DNA from: an archaeon
Lineage (GTDB): Archaea; Nanobdellota; Nanobdellia; Woesearchaeales; GW2011-AR9
DNA: 40,362 nucleotides
Direction of reading: 5' to 3'
Assembly: GCA_023265925.1 (NCBI GenBank)
Contig: JAHFSD010000007.1
Coordinates: 1-40,362, forward strand
Shown: piece by piece, positions 7,898 to 15,404 of the stretch
Numbering within the stretch: the stretch's first letter is position 1
How the letters are laid out: every line of letters starts with the position of its first letter
The notes under the pieces: model-generated
Databases searched by the model: none
Told to the model about the DNA's origin: nothing
Seen by the model: the letters and a program-made list of their open reading frames with translations, nothing else
Position numbers and translations under genes: made by a program

Positions 7898-8371
7898 ATG
7901 CCCTCTGACTACCTCGCCTTCTGCCACAAAGCCCAGCAGCAGTATGATACTGCTTTCCATCTTCTTACCGTGACGTATCCACTGGCGAAGGATCCACGGA
8001 TGCTGGTGGGTGTGCTGCATAACATCTTCAGCTCGATGGAAGCGGCGATGGACGCTATTTTAGCCTATGAGCGGCAATTGTTATTGGTTCCGTACTACAG
8101 TGACAATTTCAAGAGCAAATTTCAGATTTTCCGGCAGAAATCAGCCCTGCGGCATAATCTGCCCCACCAGTACCTGTCTCTGATGAGCCAACTGAAGCTC
8201 ACTCTCGAACTGCATAAGCGCAGCCCGATGGAATTCATCCGGGGAGGACGGATCGTGATTTGCGACAAAGATTATGAGCTGCGGACCGTCTCGCCGCAGG
8301 AAGTGCAAGGCTACCTGCAGCAGGCTAAAGAGTTTCTGGCCCAGGCGGAGGTGGTGGTGCGGCGTAAATAG
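7898..8371 (+). CDS. Conserved-looking helical hypothetical protein
   Basis: This 157-residue protein starts MPSDYLAFCHKAQQQYD and is predicted to be mostly helical, with no membrane segment. I choose ATG 7898 because TTTTTATAAT at 7867-7875 lies about 27 bp upstream, which implies a leaderless start. By eye its middle (HNIFSSMEAAMDAIL) resembles the next gene's (LNRLVNVYDVIIEAFL) in the same order and spacing, so the two may be paralogues that pair. The function is unrecognised. Confidence 0.65.
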   Translation: MPSDYLAFCHKAQQQYDTAFHLLTVTYPLAKDPRMLVGVLHNIFSSMEAAMDAILAYERQLLLVPYYSDNFKSKFQIFRQKSALRHNLPHQYLSLMSQLKLTLELHKRSPMEFIRGGRIVICDKDYELRTVSPQEVQGYLQQAKEFLAQAEVVVRRK

Positions 8372-8461
8372 CAAAATCACCCTTTTCTTCACCATTTTCT
8401 GATAGAAAAAAATCGAAAGTAATAAAAACCCCCCCTTCTTTCCCGCCTCACTCTACACTCC

Positions 8462-8947
8462 ATGGACGAAACCCTGCAGGAATACCTGTTTTCCGCACAC
8501 GAGGAACTGAAACGGCTGGAGCATATCATTTATGTCAGCCTGAAGTACACCAGAACCGTTGACGTGATTATCAACGCCTTAAACCGGCTGGTGAACGTCT
8601 ATGATGTCATTATTGAAGCTTTTCTGCTCAAAGCCCAGGAAGAGAAATTAATTGCTGCCTTGCCCAAAAGCCCGGCCCTGCGTGCTACCCGCCTTGGCGA
8701 GCTTTATCCGGATGATGCCGACCTGCAGAGATACCTTACTTTTTATGCTTTTCTGAAAAACGTGCTTAAAACTCCTTATAGCAAACGGGAGGAATATCGC
8801 CGGCACGTGACGTTAGTGGTGGAACTGGACAAGTCTACCGCCGAGATTGACATTGACAATTTAACCGATTGCGAGAAGTTTGTCCATAAATTCTTCCATT
8901 ACGCCCGGGGAAAGATTTTAGGGGTGCCCAATGGGGATGAGGATTAA
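8462..8947 (+). CDS. Helical hypothetical protein, likely paralogue of its neighbour
   Basis: This is a 161-residue acidic, helix-rich protein (MDETLQEYLFSAHEELKRLEHIIYVSLKYTRTVDVIINALNRLV). No catalytic motif or membrane segment is evident. A TATA-like stretch at about 8418-8430 and ATG 8462 suggest its own promoter despite sharing strand and order with the preceding gene. A HEPN-like helical bundle would fit the shape, but I see no convincing Rx4-6H motif, so I leave it unnamed. Confidence 0.65.
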   Translation: MDETLQEYLFSAHEELKRLEHIIYVSLKYTRTVDVIINALNRLVNVYDVIIEAFLLKAQEEKLIAALPKSPALRATRLGELYPDDADLQRYLTFYAFLKNVLKTPYSKREEYRRHVTLVVELDKSTAEIDIDNLTDCEKFVHKFFHYARGKILGVPNGDED

Positions 8948-8967
8948 GATTAAAGCTGAGAGAAAAG

Positions 8968-9255
8968 ATGGTGACACAACGTTATTTTTATGCTACACTT
9001 GGCACGGGGCTGGTAATGGGAAGTGGAGGGTGTTACTTAATAGGATCTGGCCTTCATCATCTTCTGGAAAAATTTCCAGTACTTAATGCTGACTTATTTT
9101 CAACCGCCTTGCCGGTGGCAGCAGGTTCAGTAATTCTCTATTGTGGCAATCTGCTGATGCAGGAAGGGGAGCGGGAAATGGCGAAGATAGCCCAATTAGA
9201 ACAGATTCTCAATCGGGAACTTACGGTACGGGAACTTCAACAGCGCTACGAGTGA
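8968..9255 (+). CDS. Small two-helix membrane protein
   Basis: This 95-residue protein has two hydrophobic segments (about 7-30, glycine-rich GTGLVMGSGGCYLIGSGL; and 43-63). A charged amphipathic tail follows (EGEREMAKIAQLEQILNRELTVRELQQRYE). It begins 20 bases after the preceding gene on the same strand and is likely cotranscribed. No family was recognised. Confidence 0.6.
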   Translation: MVTQRYFYATLGTGLVMGSGGCYLIGSGLHHLLEKFPVLNADLFSTALPVAAGSVILYCGNLLMQEGEREMAKIAQLEQILNRELTVRELQQRYE

Positions 9256-9327
9256 GTTAGGACCTGAAGCGTTAGGGAGCCGGGAGCCTCTACCAGTATT
9301 CTGTGCCTCGGTGTTTGGCATTGGGGC

Positions 9328-9416
9328 ATATAGTGGCGGACATAAATCATTGAACAATCATTCACCGCCACTATATTTAAAGGACACAACTATCTGATCA
9401 ATTATTTGTGTCCTTT
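9328..9416. repeat. Two-hairpin element B
   Basis: The first hairpin has a 12-bp perfect stem (9328-9339/9365-9376) and the second an 11-bp perfect stem (9379-9389/9406-9416). Read on the minus strand, it matches element C hairpin for hairpin, including similar loops. It lies 70 bp after a membrane-protein gene and 60 bp before the MinD-like gene. Confidence 0.85.
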
Positions 9417-9475
9417 ATCATAATACCTTCTCTCCGAGCAAAAACATTAAATACCCTTCTTCTTTTCACCGCCCT

Positions 9476-10183
9476 ATGACGCGTTTTATTGCCCTGGTTT
9501 CAGGAAAAGGAGGGGTAGGCAAGACCACGACCGCTATCGCTGTAGGGCAGGCCCTGCATAACGCTGAGAAGAAAACCCTGCTGGTGGATGCCAATCTGGT
9601 CACGCCCAACATCGGGCTGCATCTGGGCGTTCTCCAGCCGCGCCATACCCTCAACAAATTTCTGCGCAAGGAAAAGAGTTTAGCCGACATCACCTACAAG
9701 CATGAAAGCGGCCTGTCGTTCATTCCCGCTTCCCCTTCCTACACCGAATTCCAGAAGATGAACCCGCAGAAACTCACTGAATTGTTTGAACATCTGGATG
9801 GCCTTGCTGATTTTGTGATCGTCGATGCGCCCAGCGGGTTAGGATATGAAGTCAGTGAAGTCCTGAAGAACAGCGATGAAGTTCTGCTGGTGGTGACGCC
9901 GACGTTAAGTTCGGTCATTGACGCCCTGAAGACCATTGAACTGGCCAAGGCGCATAACAACCTGATCTCCGGCGTGATCTTAAACATGAGCAACAACGGC
10001 AAGCATGAATTGACGCCAGAAAAAGTGGAAGAAGTCCTGGGGCAGAAGATCATTGCCAACATTCCGTTCCATAAGAAAGTGCGCAAAGCGCTGCATCAGC
10101 AGGCGCCGGTTAATTACCTGTATACTTGGGGTAAGCCGGCACGGGAGTTTAAGAAGATTGCTGAACATCTTTGTATGGAATAA
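9476..10183 (+). CDS. MinD/ParA-family ATPase
   Basis: This 235-residue protein is a deviant Walker A ATPase (SGKGGVGKTTTA at residues 9-20). It also has the switch/Walker B segment FVIVDAPSGLGYEV (about 108-121) and DEVLLVVTPTLSSVIDALKT. Archaeal MinD-like proteins use ATP-driven dimerisation to position cell components such as archaella or chemosensory arrays. The C terminus lacks an obvious amphipathic membrane-targeting helix. A TATA-like CATTAAATA (9446-9454) predicts a leaderless ATG at 9476. No MinE or partner gene is adjacent, so the cargo is unknown. Confidence 0.88.
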   Translation: MTRFIALVSGKGGVGKTTTAIAVGQALHNAEKKTLLVDANLVTPNIGLHLGVLQPRHTLNKFLRKEKSLADITYKHESGLSFIPASPSYTEFQKMNPQKLTELFEHLDGLADFVIVDAPSGLGYEVSEVLKNSDEVLLVVTPTLSSVIDALKTIELAKAHNNLISGVILNMSNNGKHELTPEKVEEVLGQKIIANIPFHKKVRKALHQQAPVNYLYTWGKPAREFKKIAEHLCME

Positions 10184-10271
10184 GCCCAACAGTGAAAGGC
10201 AAGCAACAGCTGTCGTGAGAGGCCTTCCTGGATGAACAAGAAAAAAGAGAAATTCTCGGGAAGTTGCCATC

Positions 10272-10589
10272 ATGCCCTCCACCAGAATCATTCGGTATCT
10301 GAGTGACTACGAATTCCACGATTTCCTTCGTCAGTATAAAAATCGGATTACTGTCAATGAACATGCTTACTTCCGCCTCAGTGAAATGCAGAGAAAGGTA
10401 TATAAAGAAGGTGCCCTCTTAAAGACGTTGAAGGAAGAAAAGCCAATACGGGTGGGCATCCAGCAGAATGGGCGGTATGCGGCCTTCTACCACCGAAAAG
10501 AAGGCTACCTTCGTATTGTCTTCAAAGTATCATCACCGGGTATTGAAATAATCACTTTTTACCTGATGGACTACCTTCCCCAACTGTAA
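10272..10589 (+). CDS. DUF4258-like small protein, possible toxin
   Basis: This is a 105-residue protein with the strand-rich RelE-like layout seen in DUF4258 proteins: an NEHAYFRLSEMQ helix, then KEEKPIRVGIQQNGRYAAFYHRK and LRIVFKVSSPGIEIITFY strands. It lies one base before a DUF2283 gene, the usual neighbour of DUF4258, so the pair looks like a toxin-antitoxin unit. Activity is not shown. Assignment rests on pattern and context. Confidence 0.55.
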   Translation: MPSTRIIRYLSDYEFHDFLRQYKNRITVNEHAYFRLSEMQRKVYKEGALLKTLKEEKPIRVGIQQNGRYAAFYHRKEGYLRIVFKVSSPGIEIITFYLMDYLPQL

Positions 10590-10590
10590 C

Positions 10591-10974
10591 ATGGAACTCA
10601 ACAGCCTCGACGCCGACGGCAACGGAGAAGTGGATTATGATGAAGAGAATGATATACTCTTCTTTAAGATTAAAAATAGAGAGTATGCCAAATCAATAGA
10701 ACTGAATGATCTTGTCCTCGACGTTGATGCGGAAGGATTCGTCACCGGGCTACAGATATTTGATGCCTCCAAACTGTTTCATCTTGATCCGGAATCATTA
10801 CAGGATGTTCAACGCTGGGAGTTTCATATAAAAGTGGAAAATAAAGTTGTTAGCGTTCAGCTTACCTTTGACCTTCAGAAGGATAATAAAATTATTGAAC
10901 GGGGGCAAAATCTGGTCCGGGAATCTGCCCTGTTAGAGCATAATTCGGAAGTGTTGTGTGCGATGGAAGTGTAA
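10591..10974 (+). CDS. DUF2283-domain protein with C-terminal extension
   Basis: This is a 127-residue protein. Residues 14-60 follow the DUF2283 pattern (VDYDEENDILFFKIKNREY..., LDVDAEGFVTGLQIFDAS). DUF2283 proteins are short and usually sit beside DUF4258 toxins. Here about 60 extra residues follow (from HLDPESLQDVQRWEF), beyond the usual length. It starts one base after the putative toxin gene and is followed by element C. Confidence 0.7.
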   Translation: MELNSLDADGNGEVDYDEENDILFFKIKNREYAKSIELNDLVLDVDAEGFVTGLQIFDASKLFHLDPESLQDVQRWEFHIKVENKVVSVQLTFDLQKDNKIIERGQNLVRESALLEHNSEVLCAMEV

Positions 10975-10989
10975 GAACAAGAACTATAA

Positions 10990-11077
10990 CGAAGGACATA
11001 AATAATTATACAAAATAGTTATGTCCTTCGAATATAGTAAGTGACATTTGTATAAATATTTAGGTCACTTACTATAT
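10990..11077. repeat. Two-hairpin element C
   Basis: The first hairpin has a 12-bp perfect stem (10990-11001/11019-11030) and the second a 14-bp perfect stem (11032-11045/11064-11077). It is element B in the opposite orientation with compensating stem changes. The 3' arm (ACTATATATCC, to 11080) may double as the TATA box for the gene at 11124. Confidence 0.85.
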
Positions 11078-11123
11078 ATCCATTGATGGAAGAATGAGTA
11101 AAATGGCATCAGGCTAACAAAAC

Positions 11124-11630
11124 ATGGACTACACACGCTTACAACAAAAGGGGTGGAGCATCCCGGAGATCTCTAAGGTAAAGCAGGCTTCATTGCATGC
11201 CGAGCAGTATGACCAGCATTTCTCCAAGATCGTGTTCTGGAGTTCTCTGGTGGTGATCATTTTTGCCAATGTGATCGTTTCGCTGGTGCTGGTTCCGATT
11301 CTGGTGGCGTTGACCAACCCTTTACTCTATTTGATTGTGGTGGTGTTAGGGGGAACGATCGGTTTCCTGTACCACTTCCTGATTCGTGACATCGGGCATC
11401 TGGAAAGGAAGCATCATCTTCTGGCCGGAATTATCGTCCCGGTTGTGGCCGTGGCTAACTTAGTTATGGTCGTGCTCTGGTCCAATAAGTTCATTGGCAA
11501 TTTAGGCATTCAGAACCAGCCGCACAATCCCTGGATAATTGGCCTGCTGTTTGCCGTGGCACTGGTGGTGCCGGCGGTGGTGGGTGGGATAAAGAGAGTG
11601 GTTACGGCTAAAAAAATGATTGGAGCGTAA
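11124..11630 (+). CDS. Four-helix membrane protein of unknown function
   Basis: This is a 168-residue protein with a soluble N terminus (about 33 residues) and four hydrophobic segments (about 35-60, 65-87, 98-120, 137-158). Histidine-rich turns appear between helices (YHFLIRDIGHLERKHH). The TATA-like element at 11071-11079 lies about 48 bp upstream, giving a leader of roughly 20 nt. The next gene (PIN) begins one base after the stop. No family was recognised. Confidence 0.65.
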   Translation: MDYTRLQQKGWSIPEISKVKQASLHAEQYDQHFSKIVFWSSLVVIIFANVIVSLVLVPILVALTNPLLYLIVVVLGGTIGFLYHFLIRDIGHLERKHHLLAGIIVPVVAVANLVMVVLWSNKFIGNLGIQNQPHNPWIIGLLFAVALVVPAVVGGIKRVVTAKKMIGA

Positions 11631-11631
11631 G

Positions 11632-12096
11632 GTGGCGCGGCAGAAAGTAGAGTGGAAGGATTTGTTCACTTTTGTCGGTTTGGATGCAAGTGTGTTGATG
11701 GAGATGTTATTATCGGAAGAGGCTCTTCATTTTTTCCGGAAAGAGCTTTATTCATTTGAAGAAAACTTGTTATTTACACATCGGATCTGCCTTGGAGAGT
11801 GTCTTGGGTTATTAGTCGGAAATTATAATTTCCCAAAAGAAGAGGTAAGGAGGCGAATACAAACCTTGATCGAGGAGTTTAGTATCAATATTTTAGAGGA
11901 AGAGACTGAAGATGCACCATACGTCTTTAACATCGGTAAAAAATATGGGTGGGAAGGAGAAGTTAACCGTGATGCGATGATTATCTCTGCATTTTGGAGA
12001 AAAGGAATAAACATTGTCATTGTGCGGGATGCTATATTTGAGAAAGTCTGTAAAGAATTAAAGATAATGGTAATTCCCTTTCCGAAATTCTCCTAA
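11632..12096 (+). CDS. PIN-domain-like protein
   Basis: This 154-residue protein resembles a PIN nuclease. It has an N-terminal aspartate (VGLDASVLMEMLLSEE), a central glutamate (RICLGECLGLLVGN) and a C-terminal aspartate pair (NRDAMIISAFWRKGINIVIVRD). The GTG at 11632 is preferred over TTG at 11620 because GGAG at 11622-11625 is well placed. It abuts the membrane-protein gene, and its 3' end overlaps a convergent small gene by 4 bp. The target RNA is unknown. Confidence 0.65.
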   Translation: MARQKVEWKDLFTFVGLDASVLMEMLLSEEALHFFRKELYSFEENLLFTHRICLGECLGLLVGNYNFPKEEVRRRIQTLIEEFSINILEEETEDAPYVFNIGKKYGWEGEVNRDAMIISAFWRKGINIVIVRDAIFEKVCKELKIMVIPFPKFS

Positions 12097-12356
12097 ACAA
12101 AGAAAGCGTCTTTGGTATATTCCTCGTAAGCCTTTTTAAGATTACCATTTGCTTTCTGCATCGCCTTTTTCCACTCCTCTTCTTTATATTCCTTTACGTT
12201 CCGGGCAATTTCTTCTCGCTGTTCTTCCGTGGTCAGTCGGGATAAGATAAAGTTAAACTTAAATGCTTCTAATATAGACCTATTCATCCTGGAAAGTTGC
12301 TCCAGGGTTTCCTGTTCAAATTCATTATATCGTTGAAGGAGTTCTTGCTGGCTCAT
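12093..12356 (-). CDS. Small all-helical protein convergent with the PIN gene
   Basis: This is an 87-residue, highly charged, helix-only protein (MSQQELLQRYNEFEQETLEQLSRMNRS...). It overlaps the PIN gene tail-to-tail by 4 bp. A minus-strand TATA box CTTTAAATAG (about 12380-12389) lies 24-33 bp upstream, so it is probably leaderless. It could be an antitoxin to the PIN protein, but convergent order is unusual for such pairs. I treat it as a hypothetical protein. Confidence 0.55.
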   Translation of the reverse strand: MSQQELLQRYNEFEQETLEQLSRMNRSILEAFKFNFILSRLTTEEQREEIARNVKEYKEEEWKKAMQKANGNLKKAYEEYTKDAFFV

Positions 12357-12503
12357 ACTGGCTTAGAAGAGAATGTTCTATTTAAAGGTTTCTCGGTTAT
12401 TTCTCATACAGCTTTACCAGTAATTCTAATCCGCCCAGAAGCTTCGCTTAAGTAAGAAAATGGCTTCTTCATACCATTTATCTGTTTTTCCAGTGGCTCT
12501 TAT

Positions 12504-13448
12504 TCATGGTTCCATCATTATTTTATACCTGGCCCTTCTCTGACGATAAAACTCGTTGTTGAAAGGTATTGGCTGGCAGTCATGAGGCAGAAACTCTTTA
12601 GTAAGTACTTGGGGATCACCCGCTTCTATCCAAGAAACCGGAGCAATGCGCATCTGAACTTCTTTTATCCCCTGATTATGAGGAAGATCTTTAAATTCTA
12701 CTTTAAAATATCCGTTTTCATGGTAGACACAATAGATCCCTTCCTGAAACGAGTCCACAAATCTATCAATAAATCCATTTAGTGCATTGGAGGAACCTAA
12801 TTGTTGCTGAATTTTGATGATTCCCGGTTCGGCATAGTCTGTAGGATAAGGGAGAGGCATCTCTACGAGAAGTGTATCACTCCAGCCAAAGCCTAAAGCA
12901 TCAATGGTGATGCCCAGCTGTTCTATGATTTGTTCATGCTCACGTTGCAGGCTATGCAAATACGGTTTGACGAGTAAACCGTACATTTTTCTTGTTAATG
13001 AGCTAATGAATGACCTCATTCCTACTGCTCCTGGTCTACCAATAAGTTGTATTTCATTAATAGCGGAATCAACGGACTCCCTGTGATCCTCAAAGTCACT
13101 CATTTGATGGCGGTATCTTCGCTCACAATGGTCCCGGGGTGATAAATCGGCGGGGTAATTGCGGTAATCTTGTCGTTCGTTCCAGTGTAATCTGTTAGAA
13201 ATCTGATTAATTTCTTTCCTCATTTCTGCAGTAATGATGGCGGGATAGTTGGCAATTTGTCGTATTTCACCGGGAAATTCCTCTACTCTGAATCTTTTCA
13301 TTTCCGGTGTTTCCCGGGGGAGGAGAGCAATATTTATCCTCGCAATAACAGCCGGTTCTTTTTCCCACACTATCAGAGGGCCCCTGGTGAGGAGATCTAA
13401 CTGGTCCTGCTTCTGAACCAGTCCTTGTACGATTGTGATGAGATCCAT
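12504..13448 (-). CDS. Hypothetical protein, 314 residues
   Basis: This is a soluble 314-residue protein with no domain I recognise. It has a basic, arginine/histidine-rich middle (RNYPADLSPRDHCERRYRHQ) and a C-terminal beta-rich part (IYCVYHENGYFKVEFKDLP). The end is rich in basic residues (YRQRRARYKIMM). Its start lies 20 bp from element D, whose left arm (CTATAAGATG on the minus strand) may act as its promoter. Nothing in the neighbours hints at function. Confidence 0.55.
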   Translation of the reverse strand: MDLITIVQGLVQKQDQLDLLTRGPLIVWEKEPAVIARINIALLPRETPEMKRFRVEEFPGEIRQIANYPAIITAEMRKEINQISNRLHWNERQDYRNYPADLSPRDHCERRYRHQMSDFEDHRESVDSAINEIQLIGRPGAVGMRSFISSLTRKMYGLLVKPYLHSLQREHEQIIEQLGITIDALGFGWSDTLLVEMPLPYPTDYAEPGIIKIQQQLGSSNALNGFIDRFVDSFQEGIYCVYHENGYFKVEFKDLPHNQGIKEVQMRIAPVSWIEAGDPQVLTKEFLPHDCQPIPFNNEFYRQRRARYKIMMEP

Positions 13449-13467
13449 CTGTGATTAATTTACATCT

Positions 13468-13565
13468 TATAGAGAAATGCGTTATTGATATCACCTAATT
13501 AACGCATTTCTCTATAATCTGGTAAACTGCGTGTCAAAGTGTGCTCTACGCTACGCAGTTTACCA
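13468..13565. repeat. Two-hairpin element D
   Basis: The first hairpin has a 17-bp perfect stem (13468-13484/13500-13516, loop 15) and the second a 13-bp perfect stem (13520-13532/13553-13565). The second is identical to that of element A, within a 53-bp exact repeat. The element lies between divergently transcribed genes, so it cannot be a simple terminator. Confidence 0.88.
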
Positions 13566-13653
13566 TAAGAGAAGTAACCACTATTTCAACTTTTCCCCTG
13601 CCTATGCAGGCATTATAGCAAGATTTATATAAAATAAAAGAAATAAAGATAGT

Positions 13654-14307
13654 ATGTGGCTCGCCAAATTCAAAATCAGGCATAAGAATTGTCTGCTGAC
13701 GCCGAAATGTGTCCGGCACAACGTGGTCGATCTGGTCTACGTTTTAAATTCGTGGAAAGATCTGCAGCACTACTATTACACCGAACTGCATATCCTGCAG
13801 GGAAGCGAAGAGAATAAAAAGAAATTTTGCCGTGATCTGAAGAAAGAGAAAACCATCATTAAAGTAGAGCAGCAAGGAAATTATCTCTTCACCTTAAACC
13901 GGGAACCGCTGAAAAAGCAATACTATTCCCCGGTGTTTGATCCTCGTTTGTTGCAGCCAAAACCGATCATCGTCAAGCCCGATGGCTATGAATACTGGGA
14001 GATGGCCTGCTGGGATAAAAAGCCGCTGATGGAAATCAGGAATGTGCCCGTGTTTCAGGTAAAGGTACTGTCAATCAAGAATGCCGCCGTCAAGGACTTT
14101 TACCTGCCCAAAATCTATCCCCAACTCTCTCCGAAGCAACAAGTGGCTTTGGAGTTGGCAGTGCAAGAGGGCTATTATGAATATCCCCGAAAAATTGGTC
14201 TGGAACTGCTGGCAAAAATCTCTAAAGTAAAACGGCAGACCTTTAACGAGCATCTGCGCCGGGCCGAGAAGAAGTTAGTGCCGTTTTTGACTGAAAAGCT
14301 GCATTAA
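13654..14307 (+). CDS. HTH_10 (bacterio-opsin activator-like) regulator
   Basis: This is a 217-residue archaeal transcription regulator. Its C terminus matches the HTH_10 pattern closely: LSPKQQVALELAVQEGYYEYPRKIGLELLAKISKVKRQTFNEHLRRAEKKL in pieces from about residue 160. The N-terminal 150 residues form a sensor-like region rich in aromatic residues (HYYYTELHILQGSEENKKKFCRDLKKE). A strong TATA box (ATTTATATAA, 13623-13632) lies about 26 bp upstream, so it is leaderless. Element D separates it from the divergent gene. The regulated genes are unknown. Confidence 0.82.
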   Translation: MWLAKFKIRHKNCLLTPKCVRHNVVDLVYVLNSWKDLQHYYYTELHILQGSEENKKKFCRDLKKEKTIIKVEQQGNYLFTLNREPLKKQYYSPVFDPRLLQPKPIIVKPDGYEYWEMACWDKKPLMEIRNVPVFQVKVLSIKNAAVKDFYLPKIYPQLSPKQQVALELAVQEGYYEYPRKIGLELLAKISKVKRQTFNEHLRRAEKKLVPFLTEKLH

Positions 14308-14310
14308 AAC

Positions 14311-14583
14311 TCAGGCAGTAAGACTAATCTTTACCGGAAGGTTTAATTCAATATCGTTAAGAGTGCCGGACCGTTTCTTAAAGCCGAGGACGCCGATACT
14401 TTTTACTTCGCCAGTTGCCTCGTCTTTCCTCACAAAAATACCTGGTTGAACTTCATCTGCAGAACATTCTGTAGGTTCGCCCGCAGAGATTTCTAAAAAA
14501 TCTCCTTCTTCATCATAATGAACGCGCATTGAACCTTTCATTGTAGCTGCCTCACGAACCGTAAGGTGGAAAGTTGAGGTCAA
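14311..14583 (-). CDS. DUF2283-like small protein
   Basis: This protein has up to 90 residues with the DUF2283 core MRVHYDEEGDFLEISAGEP then GIFVRKDEATGEVKSIGVLGF. The first start is TTG at 14583, overlapping the hydrolase stop. ATG at 14541 or 14529 would begin nearer the usual domain start, so the first 14-18 residues are uncertain. It is translationally coupled to the hydrolase and, unlike the copy at 10591, has no DUF4258 partner. Confidence 0.65.
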   Translation of the reverse strand: MTSTFHLTVREAATMKGSMRVHYDEEGDFLEISAGEPTECSADEVQPGIFVRKDEATGEVKSIGVLGFKKRSGTLNDIELNLPVKISLTA

Positions 14584-15350
14584 AATTTCTTCCTGATAAA
14601 CTTCTGAATCACCTTCAGCGCCTTCCTAAAATGCTGCGGATTACTGAAGCGATGATCCGCCCCTTTGACAATCACCAGCTTCTTCGGTTTGTTGGCCAAG
14701 GCAAATAATTCTTGTGCGTCCTTCAATGGCACCGCTTCATCCTTCTCGCCGTGGATGATCAGTACCGGCTTTTTGTACTTTTTAATTGCTGCGGGAATAT
14801 TCAGCGTAAAGAATTCATCGTAAAATGCCTTGTTCAGTTTCTTCCGGTGTACCCAGTGTCCCGGCCGATGGTAGACTATCCGGCCTTTCGTCCAGAACTC
14901 CCGCACCTGCTGGTCGGTGAAATCATAGCGGACCGAATGCCTGGTATCGCTTTCCGCTCCGAGCAGGATCAGCTTGTCAATCCGCGTATCGCGATGGGCA
15001 TAGAGAGAAGCATCAATCGCTCCCGTGGAAATGCCAGCAAGAATAAGCTGCTTAAACGGATAATTCTTTTCCAGGAAATTAATGGCATACCTGATATCCT
15101 CCACTTCCCGGCTCATCAGCTTGTCGGCAAATTTGCCATCGGAAGGAGGAGTGTGGCTGAAATTAAAGACGAGGAGAAGATAATTGGTCCGGGAAATCGC
15201 TTTCATCAGGCGGGAAGAGCTGAAGCCGCGGCAATTGCTGGGGAAGCCATGCAGGAACACGATGGCAGTGTCATACTTCTTAGGCACCTGAACATAGCCG
15301 CGCAGGGTAAGTCCCCGGCCGTTGAGGAAGGAGATCGGTTTCACCGCCAT
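14580..15350 (-). CDS. Alpha/beta-hydrolase
   Basis: This 256-residue serine hydrolase carries a complete-looking catalytic set: the oxyanion HG motif (VFLHGFPSNCRG, about 31-42), the nucleophile elbow GISTG (about 108-112), aspartate in HGEKDEAVP and histidine in GADHRFS near the end. The substrate is unknown; esterase or peptidase activity is typical of this fold. The start is ATG 15350, 21-30 bp from a TATA box shared with the divergent pgk gene. A DUF2283 gene overlaps its stop. Confidence 0.85.
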   Translation of the reverse strand: MAVKPISFLNGRGLTLRGYVQVPKKYDTAIVFLHGFPSNCRGFSSSRLMKAISRTNYLLLVFNFSHTPPSDGKFADKLMSREVEDIRYAINFLEKNYPFKQLILAGISTGAIDASLYAHRDTRIDKLILLGAESDTRHSVRYDFTDQQVREFWTKGRIVYHRPGHWVHRKKLNKAFYDEFFTLNIPAAIKKYKKPVLIIHGEKDEAVPLKDAQELFALANKPKKLVIVKGADHRFSNPQHFRKALKVIQKFIRKKF

Positions 15351-15370
15351 GAAATCATTAAAATCAACAC

Positions 15371-15380
15371 TTTTATATAT
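15371..15380. promoter_or_regulatory. Shared bidirectional TATA box
   Basis: TTTTATATAT is the only clear TATA element in the 54-bp gap between the hydrolase (start 15350, minus) and pgk (start 15405, plus). It is centred 25 bp from one start and 30 bp from the other, so it can drive leaderless transcripts both ways. Confidence 0.6.
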
Positions 15381-15404
15381 CTTTCTTCTTTTACCAGCAG
15401 TAGC

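Noticed and set aside
7766-13565. CRISPR array
   Set aside because: The hairpin pairs are spaced by kilobases, differ in sequence and have no regular spacers; no cas gene is present.
14712-15404. Long N-terminal extension of phosphoglycerate kinase
   Set aside because: The extension is antisense to a well-supported hydrolase gene, and the kinase begins naturally at ATG 15405 downstream of a TATA box.
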